Assembly (NCBI GenBank): GCA_030426465.1
Contig: JAUHYK010000009.1
Span: forward strand, 19,066-83,065
Direction: 5' to 3'
From: Alphaproteobacteria bacterium
GTDB taxonomy: Bacteria > Pseudomonadota > Alphaproteobacteria > Caulobacterales > Parvularculaceae
Length of the DNA stretch: 64,000 nt
Made by a program: the position numbers and the translations under genes. Below the pieces are notes generated by a model, which saw only the letters and a list, made by a program, of their open reading frames with translations, was not told the DNA's origin and did not search any database. Numbering within the stretch: position 1 is the stretch's first letter; the number at the start of each line of letters is the position of its first letter. Below, in pieces: positions 40,872-47,862 of the stretch.

Positions 40872-41492
40872 ATGGAGCCTGCGGACATAGAACTCGTCAC
40901 GCTTGCGAAGGCCGCTCAGGACGAGCGCGCCTTCGCCGTGCTTGTGCGCCGCCATCAGGCGCGGCTGCGCGGCTTTCTGATCCGGCTTTGCGGCGACGCC
41001 GCGCTCGCTGACGACATCGCACAGGAAGCCTTCATGAAAGCCCATGCCGGGCTTTCAGGCTTCAACGGAGGCGGCTCATTTCGCTCCTGGCTCTACGCCA
41101 TTGCCTATCGCGAATTCCTTCAGGACGCGCGTAAAGCGAAAGCCGCCGCCAGACTTGAAGAAGCCCTGAGAAAAGAGACGGCAGGGCATCAGGGCCAAAC
41201 GCCGGAAGCTGGCGGTCTAGCATCGAGTATGTCGCTCGACCTTCAACAGGCGCTGGCCGGGCTTGGCGAAATGGAGCGCGCATCGATCCTCTTATGCGAC
41301 GCCGCCGGGTTTTCTCACACGGAAGCGGCTTCGGCCCTAGGCGCCCCGCTGGGCTCCATCAAAACCTATGTCGGGCGCGCCAGAGACAAGATGCGTGCGG
41401 CTCTAACGGAAGAAACACAAACCGTCCCGGCATCGCCCAAACCGGAAGCTACGCCTTCGCAACCAACAAACGGAAAGCAATATGTCCTCTGA
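40872..41492 (+). CDS. ECF RNA polymerase sigma factor
   Basis: The ATG at 40872 has GGGAGG seven bases upstream and gives 206 residues; a longer frame is not needed. Region 2 is recognised by DERAFAVLVRRHQARLRGFLIRLCGDAALADDIAQEAFMKAHAGL (core DDIAQEAFMKAH near residue 50) and FRSWLYAIAYREFLQD; region 4 by ALAGLGEMERASILLCDAAGFSHTEAASALGAPLGSIKTYVGRARDKM (core GFSHTEAASALG near 147). It directs RNA polymerase to stress promoters. Its last ten bases overlap the next gene, a likely anti-sigma or partner. Confidence 0.93.
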   Translation: MEPADIELVTLAKAAQDERAFAVLVRRHQARLRGFLIRLCGDAALADDIAQEAFMKAHAGLSGFNGGGSFRSWLYAIAYREFLQDARKAKAAARLEEALRKETAGHQGQTPEAGGLASSMSLDLQQALAGLGEMERASILLCDAAGFSHTEAASALGAPLGSIKTYVGRARDKMRAALTEETQTVPASPKPEATPSQPTNGKQYVL

Positions 41493-41808
41493 TCCAGTCG
41501 AAACTGCATTGAAAGCGGATTTAGAAGCCCTTACAGACCGGCTTGAGCGAGACCGTTTTGCAGAACGCATGCTGTTCAAACTTGGCGCACAACGACGCGC
41601 AAGGCTGGGCGTGGTCGCCTTCGCCGGCGGTCTCGGCGCTGCTTTCGCGGCTTCGCAGTTTACCGGTGTTGTATCTGCACTGGCGCGCACGCTTGGCGCC
41701 GCCACGCCGGAAATCGCGATGACGGGTCTTTCTCCGCAGTTTCTCGCCGCTTTTATGATCGCGGGCGCGCTTCTGGCGACAACACTGGTTTTGCGCCAGG
41801 ACTTTTAA
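41482..41808 (+). CDS. Small membrane protein overlapping the ECF sigma gene (possible anti-sigma factor)
   Basis: A 108-residue protein: a charged N-terminal helix (ALKADLEALTDRLERDRFAERMLFKL) that could embrace a sigma factor, then two hydrophobic segments (GVVAFAGGLGAAFAASQF and SPQFLAAFMIAGALLATTLVL). The start overlaps the sigma gene end by 11 bases, the usual arrangement of sigma/anti-sigma pairs. It lacks the zinc-binding HxxxCxxC motif of ZAS anti-sigma factors. The anti-sigma role is inferred from position. Confidence 0.7.
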   Translation: MSSDPVETALKADLEALTDRLERDRFAERMLFKLGAQRRARLGVVAFAGGLGAAFAASQFTGVVSALARTLGAATPEIAMTGLSPQFLAAFMIAGALLATTLVLRQDF

Positions 41809-41951
41809 GGCGCGCTCTCACAAAACAAACTCTGTCCGAATGTTATAACGCATTCCCCTTCGCGCCGTCCTAAACCGTTTGCCGCACGGGAATTTGAGCC
41901 TTACACTTCCCGCTCCGGTCGTGGGACCGCACATTCAGGGTGGAGATTTTC

Positions 41952-42548
41952 ATGTCATTGATGGATCAGTTGACGGATGTCGTCGTCGGCCAAATGGCCG
42001 GTCAGGCGGCGCAAAAAACAGGCCTTTCAGAAGGCCTGGCGCAACAAATGATGCCCATGGCCATGGCCGCTTTGATGGCCGGGCTAAAAAAGAACGCGTC
42101 GCAGCCCGACGGCGCCCAGGCGCTCGCCAACGCACTGGACCGCCATGACGGCAGCCTGTTGAACAACGTTTCCGCACTCGCCAATGATGACGTCCTCGCT
42201 GACGGCCAGCGGATCCTCAGCCACATTCTCGGCGGAAAACAGGATCACACAACGCGTGCGCTGGCCAAGGCCGCCGGCATCGATCAGGGCCAGGTCGCCC
42301 AGCTTCTCGCCATGGCGGCGCCTGCCGTCCTCGCCTCACTCGGGCGCGCCAAGCGCGAACAGGGTCTCGACGCCTCAGCACTTGCGGGGCTTGTGACTGA
42401 GGAAAGCGTGCGTGTGCAAAAATCAGCGCCCGCCGCCCTTGATGGCCTTATGGGCTTCCTCGATCAGGATGGCGATGGTGACTTCAAGGACGATCTACTC
42501 GAACAGGCTGGCAAGCAACTGCTCGGCGGCTTATTCGGACGAAAATAA
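41952..42548 (+). CDS. DUF937 (YidB-like) protein
   Basis: The ATG at 41952 with GGTGGAG upstream gives 198 residues. DUF937 features: MDQLTDVVVGQMAGQAAQKTGLSEGLAQQMMPMAMAALMAGLKKNAS (helical start) and GQRILSHILGGKQDHTTRALAKAAGIDQGQVAQLLAMAAPAVLASLG, the hallmark repeat region. A C-terminal DQDGDGDFKDDLLEQ matches an EF-hand-like calcium loop. Cytoplasmic; function unknown, though YidB-like proteins are often stress-induced. Followed 21 bases later by a BON-LysM gene. Confidence 0.9.
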   Translation: MSLMDQLTDVVVGQMAGQAAQKTGLSEGLAQQMMPMAMAALMAGLKKNASQPDGAQALANALDRHDGSLLNNVSALANDDVLADGQRILSHILGGKQDHTTRALAKAAGIDQGQVAQLLAMAAPAVLASLGRAKREQGLDASALAGLVTEESVRVQKSAPAALDGLMGFLDQDGDGDFKDDLLEQAGKQLLGGLFGRK

Positions 42549-42569
42549 CAATCAAAGGAGGCATTCCGT

Positions 42570-43001
42570 ATGCTGTTCAAATTCGCAAGAGAAGCGGGCG
42601 AGAAATTCCGCGAAGGCGTCACGAATATGGCGGAAGGCATTAAAGACCGCATTCAAGGCCACAAAACCGATGTTAAGGATCTTAAAGTCGAAGAATCGGG
42701 CGATGGGCGAATTGTTCTCAAAGGTAAAGCGAAGAACCGCGCCGAGGCGGAGAAAGCTATTGTCGCCGCCGGCAACACACCGGGCGTTGGCGAAGTCGAG
42801 GCGCATATCGATATAGAAGATGAGCCGGAACAGACGATTTTCTATACGGTCAAAAGCGGCGACACGCTCTCAAAAATCGCCAAGGAGCATTATGGTGACG
42901 CTATGAAATATCCTGTGATCTTTGAGGCCAATACACCCATGCTGTCGGATCCCGACAAGATCTATCCGGGACAGACCTTGCGGATCCCGTCGATCAACTA
43001 A
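42570..43001 (+). CDS. BON-LysM protein (Kbp/YgaU-like)
   Basis: A 143-residue protein: an amphipathic N-terminal helix (residues 1-35), a BON domain (DLKVEESGDGRIVLKGKAKNRAEAEKAIVAAGNTPGVGEVEAHI, core ADAEKAIVAAGNTPGV-like at residues 60-80) and a C-terminal LysM (TIFYTVKSGDTLSKIAKEHYGDAMKYPVIFEAN ... YPGQTLRIP). E. coli Kbp, of the same size and order, binds potassium and is induced in osmotic stress. No signal peptide, so it is cytoplasmic like Kbp. Follows the DUF937 gene; a terminator follows. Confidence 0.9.
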   Translation: MLFKFAREAGEKFREGVTNMAEGIKDRIQGHKTDVKDLKVEESGDGRIVLKGKAKNRAEAEKAIVAAGNTPGVGEVEAHIDIEDEPEQTIFYTVKSGDTLSKIAKEHYGDAMKYPVIFEANTPMLSDPDKIYPGQTLRIPSIN

Positions 43002-43010
43002 GCCCATAAA

Positions 43011-43038
43011 AAAACGGCGCCTCAAAGGGCGCCGTTTT
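43011..43038. terminator. Bidirectional terminator between the BON-LysM gene and csp
   Basis: AAAACGGCGCC pairs perfectly with GGCGCCGTTTT around a six-base loop, with A and T tails on both sides. It can serve the converging BON-LysM and cold-shock genes. Confidence 0.85.
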
Positions 43039-43059
43039 CCTATTAAACCGGAGGCCGGT

Positions 43060-43263
43060 TTAGACTTTTTGCAGGTTGCCCGCAGAGGACTTGCCGCGAT
43101 CGGTCACGATTTCAAACTCGATCTTCTGGCCTTCGACCAGAGCGGACATGCCAGCGCGTTCGACAGCAGTTGCATGAACGAATACGTCCTTGCCGCCATC
43201 ATCAGGCTGGATGAAGCCGTAACCTTTTTGGCCGTTAAACCATTTTACAGTACCAGTCGCCAT
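43060..43263 (-). CDS. CspA-family cold-shock protein
   Basis: A 67-residue single OB-fold protein with RNP1 KGYGFIQP (about residue 13) and RNP2 DVFVHATAV (about residue 26). It binds single-stranded RNA/DNA and melts mRNA structures. A strong AAGGAG lies eight bases before the ATG. The transcript probably has a long leader (43264 to about 43500) with hairpins, as in cold-regulated csp genes. Confidence 0.97.
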   Translation of the reverse strand: MATGTVKWFNGQKGYGFIQPDDGGKDVFVHATAVERAGMSALVEGQKIEFEIVTDRGKSSAGNLQKV

Positions 43264-43285
43264 TTCTAGTCTCCTTCGACATAAG

Positions 43286-43500
43286 GCGCGCCTGCGAAGT
43301 CTTAGCCCTCGCAGGCTATTGGCCGACGCCCCGAAGGACGCCGTCCGGTGTATGCAAGCTCGTGTCTTGGAAACGTCGAAATTCAGCAGACGGTATTAGC
43401 ATCGGCCGCGGTTCGGCTGCGGCCCAAAACAGAAATTGCGATTACAGATATAGGCGTCCCCCGACCGCTTCGCAAGAGAGCAAAAGAGAGGTTTTTTCAG
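43286..43500 (-). promoter_or_regulatory. Structured leader of the cold-shock gene
   Basis: The 240 bases before the start codon encode no protein. They contain several hairpins, such as GCCTGCGA/TCGCAGGC (43290-43316) close to the ribosome-binding site and GCCGCAGCC/GGCTGCGGC-type pairs near 43420. A thermo-sensitive csp leader is likely but not proven. Confidence 0.45.
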
Positions 43501-43507
43501 GGACTTA

Positions 43508-43750
43508 TTAAGTCGATTTGTAAAGATTGAGCGGCAGGATCGCGGCGGCGAACTCCACCTTCTCAAAGGCGCGCCGCGCCGGCGCGTGAGCGTCGTCACC
43601 GCTTGTTCCGACTGTTGCGAGTTTCATTCCCGCCTCTTTCATGCGCCGAAGCGCGAAAGCATAGAGCTTTTCGCCAAGTCCCTCGCCCGGACAATCCGCG
43701 TTAACAGCGTTTAGATAGATGCGCCCAGCCCAAGGCGTCACCAGGCCACG
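43508..43750 (-). pseudogene. GNAT acetyltransferase remnant
   Basis: About 80 codons encode the C-terminal half of a GNAT acetyltransferase: a motif-A-like GEGLGEKLYAFALRRMKEAG preceded by RIYLNAVNADCP, then a motif-B region (APARRAFEKVEF). The N-terminal half is missing: the frame runs upstream into dksA without any similarity, and no good start with ribosome-binding site is visible. It therefore looks like a truncated gene fused to the dksA downstream region. Confidence 0.55.
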
Positions 43751-43757
43751 CAATCGA

Positions 43758-44174
43758 TCAGTCGTCGCGGTAAACCTTTTCCTCACGCTCGTGACGCTCC
43801 TGCGCCTCAAGAGAGAGGGTCGCGATAGGCCGGGCGTCGAGGCGGCGAACGCCGATAGGCTCACCCGTCTCTTCGCAGTAGCCATATTCGCCGGTTTCAA
43901 TCCTGCGCAGCGCGGAGTCGATTTTCGAGATCAGCTTGCGCTGGCGATCGCGGGTCCTGAGTTCAAGCGCCTTTTCGGTTTCGCTCGATGCACGGTCCGC
44001 AATGTCAGGCAAGTGATTATCGTCTTCCTGAAGGTTGGTCAGCGTACCTTTGCTTTCCTTCAGAATATCCTGTTTCCAGGAAAGGAGCTTCTTCTTGAAG
44101 TACTCCTTTTGACGATCATTCATGAAGGGTTCGTCTTCGGACGGACGATACTCATCAATCTCGGACACAGACAT
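43758..44174 (-). CDS. dksA: DksA-family RNA polymerase-binding protein (zinc-cysteine-poor type)
   Basis: A 138-residue protein with the long coiled coil (MNDRQKEYFKKKLLSWKQDILKESKGTLTNLQ...) whose acidic tip reads DIADRASSETE, then the finger region YGYCEETGEPIGVRRLDARPIATLSLEAQERHE. Only one of the four zinc cysteines remains (GYCEETG), as is common for alphaproteobacterial DksA, so the finger must fold without a CxxC...CxxC zinc site. It works with ppGpp in the secondary channel to reset transcription in starvation. Confidence 0.95.
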   Translation of the reverse strand: MSVSEIDEYRPSEDEPFMNDRQKEYFKKKLLSWKQDILKESKGTLTNLQEDDNHLPDIADRASSETEKALELRTRDRQRKLISKIDSALRRIETGEYGYCEETGEPIGVRRLDARPIATLSLEAQERHEREEKVYRDD

Positions 44175-44738
44175 GGCCTTCTCCCAACTAACACCGCCCC
44201 CTCCCCAAGGCCGATCCGGCTCTTGAGTCGCGGCTCTCTATAACGGCGCCGCCCCATGGGCTCAAGCAGGGTTTGCTCGCCCAGGACGCCGTCGAAAAAA
44301 ATTCATATTTTCCAAGTCTTGATTTTCAGTTGCCTGGCCCGGTTTCAGCCGTCCTGGACCTGACTGGGAGCCGATTGAGGGCTGATTTCGCTGCGCCGCA
44401 GCATTCTTGAGCGCCTGCCACCCGGAACTGGCCAGCAACGCTATTAGGACCCTGGCACCGCTTAGGGGAGTTGCAAACAATTTCACTCAAATGCGCAAAC
44501 CTTTGTTCTTACGAGTTTCGTATAGCCAAAGGGTGCGTTCCAGACGGGGAACACTAACCCGCAGGCTGAAAAGCCCTTGCGGAAACAAGGGAAATACAGT
44601 GCGAGCCATGCAGGTCCTCACGTTGCTCTCAGCGTCACGCCCGGCCCCAAAGGCTGATCGGGTTGCTGGCGGCTGCGCCAACGCTCAGGACACGGATCAT
44701 GCCACCTCAAGCACTGCGGGAATTGAAGGAATAACGGC
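44175..44738. other. Intergenic region between dksA and the FlgN-like gene
   Basis: Just over 560 bases without a convincing gene. It holds the dksA promoter region at its left end. At its right end a 44-codon frame (from ATG 44608) ends in TGA overlapping the next ATG (ATGA), but it lacks a ribosome-binding site and family similarity. I see no tRNA and no clear palindrome. Confidence 0.4.
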
Positions 44739-45104
44739 ATGACCACCCTCGAAACGATCCCGGCCCCGGACCCCGCAGACCGCATTGCCGCGCTGATCGA
44801 CATCACTGAGTCCCTCAACCTCATTTTCGAGGAAGAAAACGAGGCGATTGAAGAAGAACGCGCCGAAGACGCAGCGCCCCTTCAGGAGGAAAAAGCGCGC
44901 CTCGCCTCTGCCTACGCCCAGTCTATCCGGGCAGTGGCCGCTGATCGCGCGGGCGTTTCCGGTGTAGATCAGGCGATGCTGGTGCGCCTGCGCGCCGCGA
45001 CGGTCACCTTCGAAGCGCGAGCGGCGCGCCAGCGGGCGCTTCTCGGTGAGACTGCCGGAAATGATAAGAATGAAAACGCCTCAGAATACGGCCAAACCGC
45101 TTGA
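44739..45104 (+). CDS. FlgN-like flagellar chaperone candidate
   Basis: A 121-residue acidic helical protein: ALIDITESLNLIFEEENEAIEEERAEDAAPLQEEKARLASAYAQSIRAV, where APLQEEKARLASAYAQ resembles the alphaproteobacterial FlgN/FlbY type that chaperones hook-associated proteins. The C-terminus (ARQRALLGETAGNDKNENASEYGQTA) is shorter than expected, so part of the end may be lost. No other flagellar gene is in the window, though dksA and SpmX-like neighbours are typical cell-cycle/flagellar company in Alphaproteobacteria. Assignment is tentative. Confidence 0.55.
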   Translation: MTTLETIPAPDPADRIAALIDITESLNLIFEEENEAIEEERAEDAAPLQEEKARLASAYAQSIRAVAADRAGVSGVDQAMLVRLRAATVTFEARAARQRALLGETAGNDKNENASEYGQTA

Positions 45105-45324
45105 ACCATGCGGCGTCAGCCTGCTTCCCACAGGTATGTGATAGATAGCGTTTCCCGCGCCTGATGATTTCAAAATCCCGCATCGACCGCTAAGTCATTA
45201 TTTTTGGACCGAATATTGCAATTTTCCTGAGGCTCCGGACAAGCTAGGAATTTCCCTCAACCCTTCTACTTTTCGCCCCTTTTTACGGTTAAGGTGGCGC
45301 TGTTAGAGGGGTGGGAGTGTAGTC

Positions 45325-46305
45325 GTGAGAACTTCTGAAAACGGCGTTGAGCTGATTAAGCGATTTGAGGGGCTGGAGCTCGAGGCATATCAGGACATCG
45401 CCGGCATCTGGACTATAGGCTACGGCCATACGGGCGCGGATGTTCAGCCGGGCATGAAAATCAGCGAGCGCGACGCCGAAGAGCTTTTGCGGCGGGACCT
45501 TAAACCGCGCGAGCAAGCCGTTGACGGCGCTGTCAAAGTTCCACTAAACCAGAATGAATTCGATGCCTTGGTCAGCTTTGTTTACAATGTGGGGGCATCG
45601 GCGTTTCGAGGCTCCACAGCCCTGAAGCGTCTCAACAAGGGCGACCGTGTCGGCGCCGCCGACGCCCTGACATGGTGGAACAAGGCGACCGTCGGCGGGG
45701 TCCTGCGCGAAGTTTTGGGCCTTACTCGTCGCCGGGCTGCAGAACGCGCCCTCTTCCTGACGCCGACCGCCATGCCGCAAGTACGCGACCCGGAACAAAT
45801 CGAAGAAAATTCGAGGGCGACGCCAGTCGAGGATTCGCCGCGCCGGGGCAATGTCGCCGAAAGCCGGACTGTACAAGGGGCGGCCATCGCCGGCGGCGCC
45901 GGCGTCGCCGCCTCGACCATGGGCAAGGACAACGCCGAAGAGCTCGATCAAATCGAGACCAATATCGAGAACGGGACCGGCATGACCGAAAATCCCGAAG
46001 CCGGCGAAGGCTCGAGCCCGCCCACGAGCGAAACACAGGGTGATGATCAGACGCAAAATGGACAAACCCAGGACGGGGCAACTCAAAGCGGTGAAGACGA
46101 TGTGGATAGCGCGCCATCCACCAACCAACCGGGTCAGGCTGAAACCGACACCGGCGAGATGATTGAAGTGCCAGACCGGCCGTCCAAGCATGAAGTTCAT
46201 GCTGTCGAGGCGCAGGTGCAGTTTGCGCTCGTCATCCTTATTATCCTGTCAGTTCTGTTCGTGATTTACGCTCGCTTTGACGACTGGCGTAATTACCGGC
46301 GCTAA
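45325..46305 (+). CDS. spmX: SpmX-like GH24 muramidase-domain membrane protein
   Basis: A GTG start with a GGAG upstream gives 326 residues. Residues 1-150 are a T4-lysozyme-like GH24 domain: ELIKRFEGLELEAYQD (Glu15, Asp24), WTIGYGHT (Thr30), LNQNEFDALVSFVYNVG and LTRRRAAERALFLTP. Residues 150-295 are an acidic, Gln/Thr/Ser-rich disordered linker, and residues 298-316 form a transmembrane helix (FALVILIILSVLFVIYARF) with a short basic tail. This architecture (muramidase, disordered acidic linker, C-terminal membrane anchor) is that of SpmX, a Caulobacter polar factor that recruits DivJ and arose from a phage lysozyme. Glu/Asp/Thr are spaced exactly as in T4 lysozyme, so catalytic ability is possible here. 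Not part of any prophage. Confidence 0.75.
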   Translation: MRTSENGVELIKRFEGLELEAYQDIAGIWTIGYGHTGADVQPGMKISERDAEELLRRDLKPREQAVDGAVKVPLNQNEFDALVSFVYNVGASAFRGSTALKRLNKGDRVGAADALTWWNKATVGGVLREVLGLTRRRAAERALFLTPTAMPQVRDPEQIEENSRATPVEDSPRRGNVAESRTVQGAAIAGGAGVAASTMGKDNAEELDQIETNIENGTGMTENPEAGEGSSPPTSETQGDDQTQNGQTQDGATQSGEDDVDSAPSTNQPGQAETDTGEMIEVPDRPSKHEVHAVEAQVQFALVILIILSVLFVIYARFDDWRNYRR

Positions 46306-46308
46306 AAT

Positions 46309-46920
46309 CTATTTCAACAGCGCCCTCACCCGCTTGCGCAAAACGGGGAGCAGTTCGTCTTCAAACCAGGGGTTCTTTCTGAGCCATGCATTGTTGCGCC
46401 ATGACGGGTGCGGCGTCGCAAAGTAGCGCGGGCTATAGGCGCGCCAGTTCTCTACTGTTTCAGTCAGCGTTTTTTTTGCCTCATCGTTCAAGTGCCATTT
46501 CTGCGCATAGCCGCCGACCAAGATCGCCGTCTTGAGATTCGGCATCGCCGTCATGAGCCTTCCGCGCCATGCATGTGCGCATTCCTTGCGCGGCGGCTTG
46601 TCGCCGCCTTTTGCATCATAACCCGGAAAACAAAAGCCCATAGGAATGATGGCGATTTTCTTTTCGTCATAGAATTCGTCATCGCTGACGCCCATCCATT
46701 CGCGCAATCGAACCCCTGATGGATCGGTGAACGGCTTGCCGCTTTGATGGACCAGATTGCCCGGCGCCTGACCGAAAACAGCGAGCCTCGCTGTCGATGA
46801 GGCGCGCAGGACTGGCCGCGGCTCATGGGGCAATGGCGCGCCTTTGGGTTCCTCGATGCAAAGACGGCAGGCGCGGATTTCCTTCAGCAACGAAGCGAGG
46901 CTTTGTTTTTTCATGGCCAT
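46309..46920 (-). CDS. Uracil-DNA glycosylase family protein
   Basis: A protein of 203 residues (ATG 46920; another ATG two codons on). It has the family 4/YfcN-like pattern: CRLCIEEPKG start, VFGQAPGNLVHQSGKPFTDPSG (GQAPG water-activating loop), and the C-terminal ATPHPSWRNNAWL in place of the HPSPLS loop. It lacks the four Fe-S cysteines of true family 4 enzymes, so it belongs to the shorter branch whose activity is unproven. Single gene convergent with the SpmX-like gene. Confidence 0.8.
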   Translation of the reverse strand: MAMKKQSLASLLKEIRACRLCIEEPKGAPLPHEPRPVLRASSTARLAVFGQAPGNLVHQSGKPFTDPSGVRLREWMGVSDDEFYDEKKIAIIPMGFCFPGYDAKGGDKPPRKECAHAWRGRLMTAMPNLKTAILVGGYAQKWHLNDEAKKTLTETVENWRAYSPRYFATPHPSWRNNAWLRKNPWFEDELLPVLRKRVRALLK

Positions 46921-46996
46921 CAAGCTGCTATATTGGCTTCATCCAAAATGTCACCGCGCTCACGCCGCCACAGCTTTCAAAATCAGGTGAATACCT

Positions 46997-47473
46997 ATGA
47001 AGACCATCAAGATGGAGGTCTCCGGCGGCTGCCAATGCGGCGCTGTGCGATATCATGCTGATAGAATGCTCGATAACGCGCATCTGTGCCACTGCCGGAT
47101 GTGCCAGAAGGCTGTAGGAAATATCTTCGCCGCTCTTGTGGCGACGACAAATAAAGCCCTGAAATGGACCAGAGGTGAACCGGCGGTTTTCCAAAGCTCC
47201 GATTACGCCGAGCGGGGGTTCTGCGCGAAATGCGGCACGCCGTTGTTTTTCAACAGCCTCGACAATGACCGGATAAACCTCACCATCGGCTCACTGGATC
47301 GTCCAGAAGAGTTTCCGCCTCACAATCAGATGGGAACTGAATCGAGAGTTTCATGGTTCGCGAAACTGGCCACGCTGGAGGAAACGAACTTTCAGGAAGA
47401 TGAGGCGATGAAGGCCGCTAACCGGCAACATCCGGATCATGAGACACAGAAATGGCCGCCAAAGCGGTCTTAG
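46997..47473 (+). CDS. GFA-family zinc protein
   Basis: A 158-residue protein with the GFA zinc motifs GGCQCGAVRYHA (about residue 10), HLCHCRMCQKAVGN (about residue 30) and GFCAKCGTPLFFN (about residue 75), then the usual LTIGSLDRPEEFPP segment. Reaction unknown. Its 3' end overlaps by four bases the convergent gene, another GFA protein. Confidence 0.92.
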   Translation: MKTIKMEVSGGCQCGAVRYHADRMLDNAHLCHCRMCQKAVGNIFAALVATTNKALKWTRGEPAVFQSSDYAERGFCAKCGTPLFFNSLDNDRINLTIGSLDRPEEFPPHNQMGTESRVSWFAKLATLEETNFQEDEAMKAANRQHPDHETQKWPPKRS

Positions 47474-47862
47474 TCTTCCTTCGACAGATGAGCGAGTTTG
47501 CCTGCGTTCGCTTCCCAGTTTCGGCCGTCAAAGGGACGAATTTCAATTTTTGAGAACTGGCTGCGGTCCATACAACGCAGGTTTAACGCATAACCGTCTG
47601 GGTTCGAACGCGGCACATAAAACGACTTGACGCCACATGTCTTGCAGAACCAATGCCGCGCGGCGCCGGTGTTAAACCTGTATTCCGTCAGGTGATCATC
47701 GCCGGTCAGCAGTCTGAACTTCGAACGCGGAACGATGACATGGAGAAAGCCAACCATCTCGCATATGGAGCAATTGCACTCATCGGCAGTGATCTCATCG
47801 GAAAGATCGGCTTCCCAAGACACGGCGCCGCAGTGACATCTTCCTGTTTTCAAGCCAGACAT
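47470..47862 (-). CDS. GFA-family zinc protein
   Basis: The ATG at 47862, overlapping the NupC-family stop (TAATG), gives 130 residues: GRCHCGAVSWEADL, CNCSICEMVGFLHVIVP and HWFCKTCGVKSFYVPR are the three zinc-binding elements, and YALNLRCMD matches the family C-terminus. It is translationally coupled to the nucleoside transporter gene upstream and may be co-transcribed with it. Reaction unknown. Confidence 0.92.
   Translation of the reverse strand: MSGLKTGRCHCGAVSWEADLSDEITADECNCSICEMVGFLHVIVPRSKFRLLTGDDHLTEYRFNTGAARHWFCKTCGVKSFYVPRSNPDGYALNLRCMDRSQFSKIEIRPFDGRNWEANAGKLAHLSKED

Noticed and set aside
44608-44742. 44-codon frame overlapping the FlgN-like start (ATGA)
   Set aside because: No ribosome-binding site, no similarity; the overlap alone is weak evidence.
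45325-46305. Prophage endolysin
   Set aside because: No holin, capsid, integrase or other phage gene nearby; the long acidic linker and C-terminal membrane helix fit SpmX instead.
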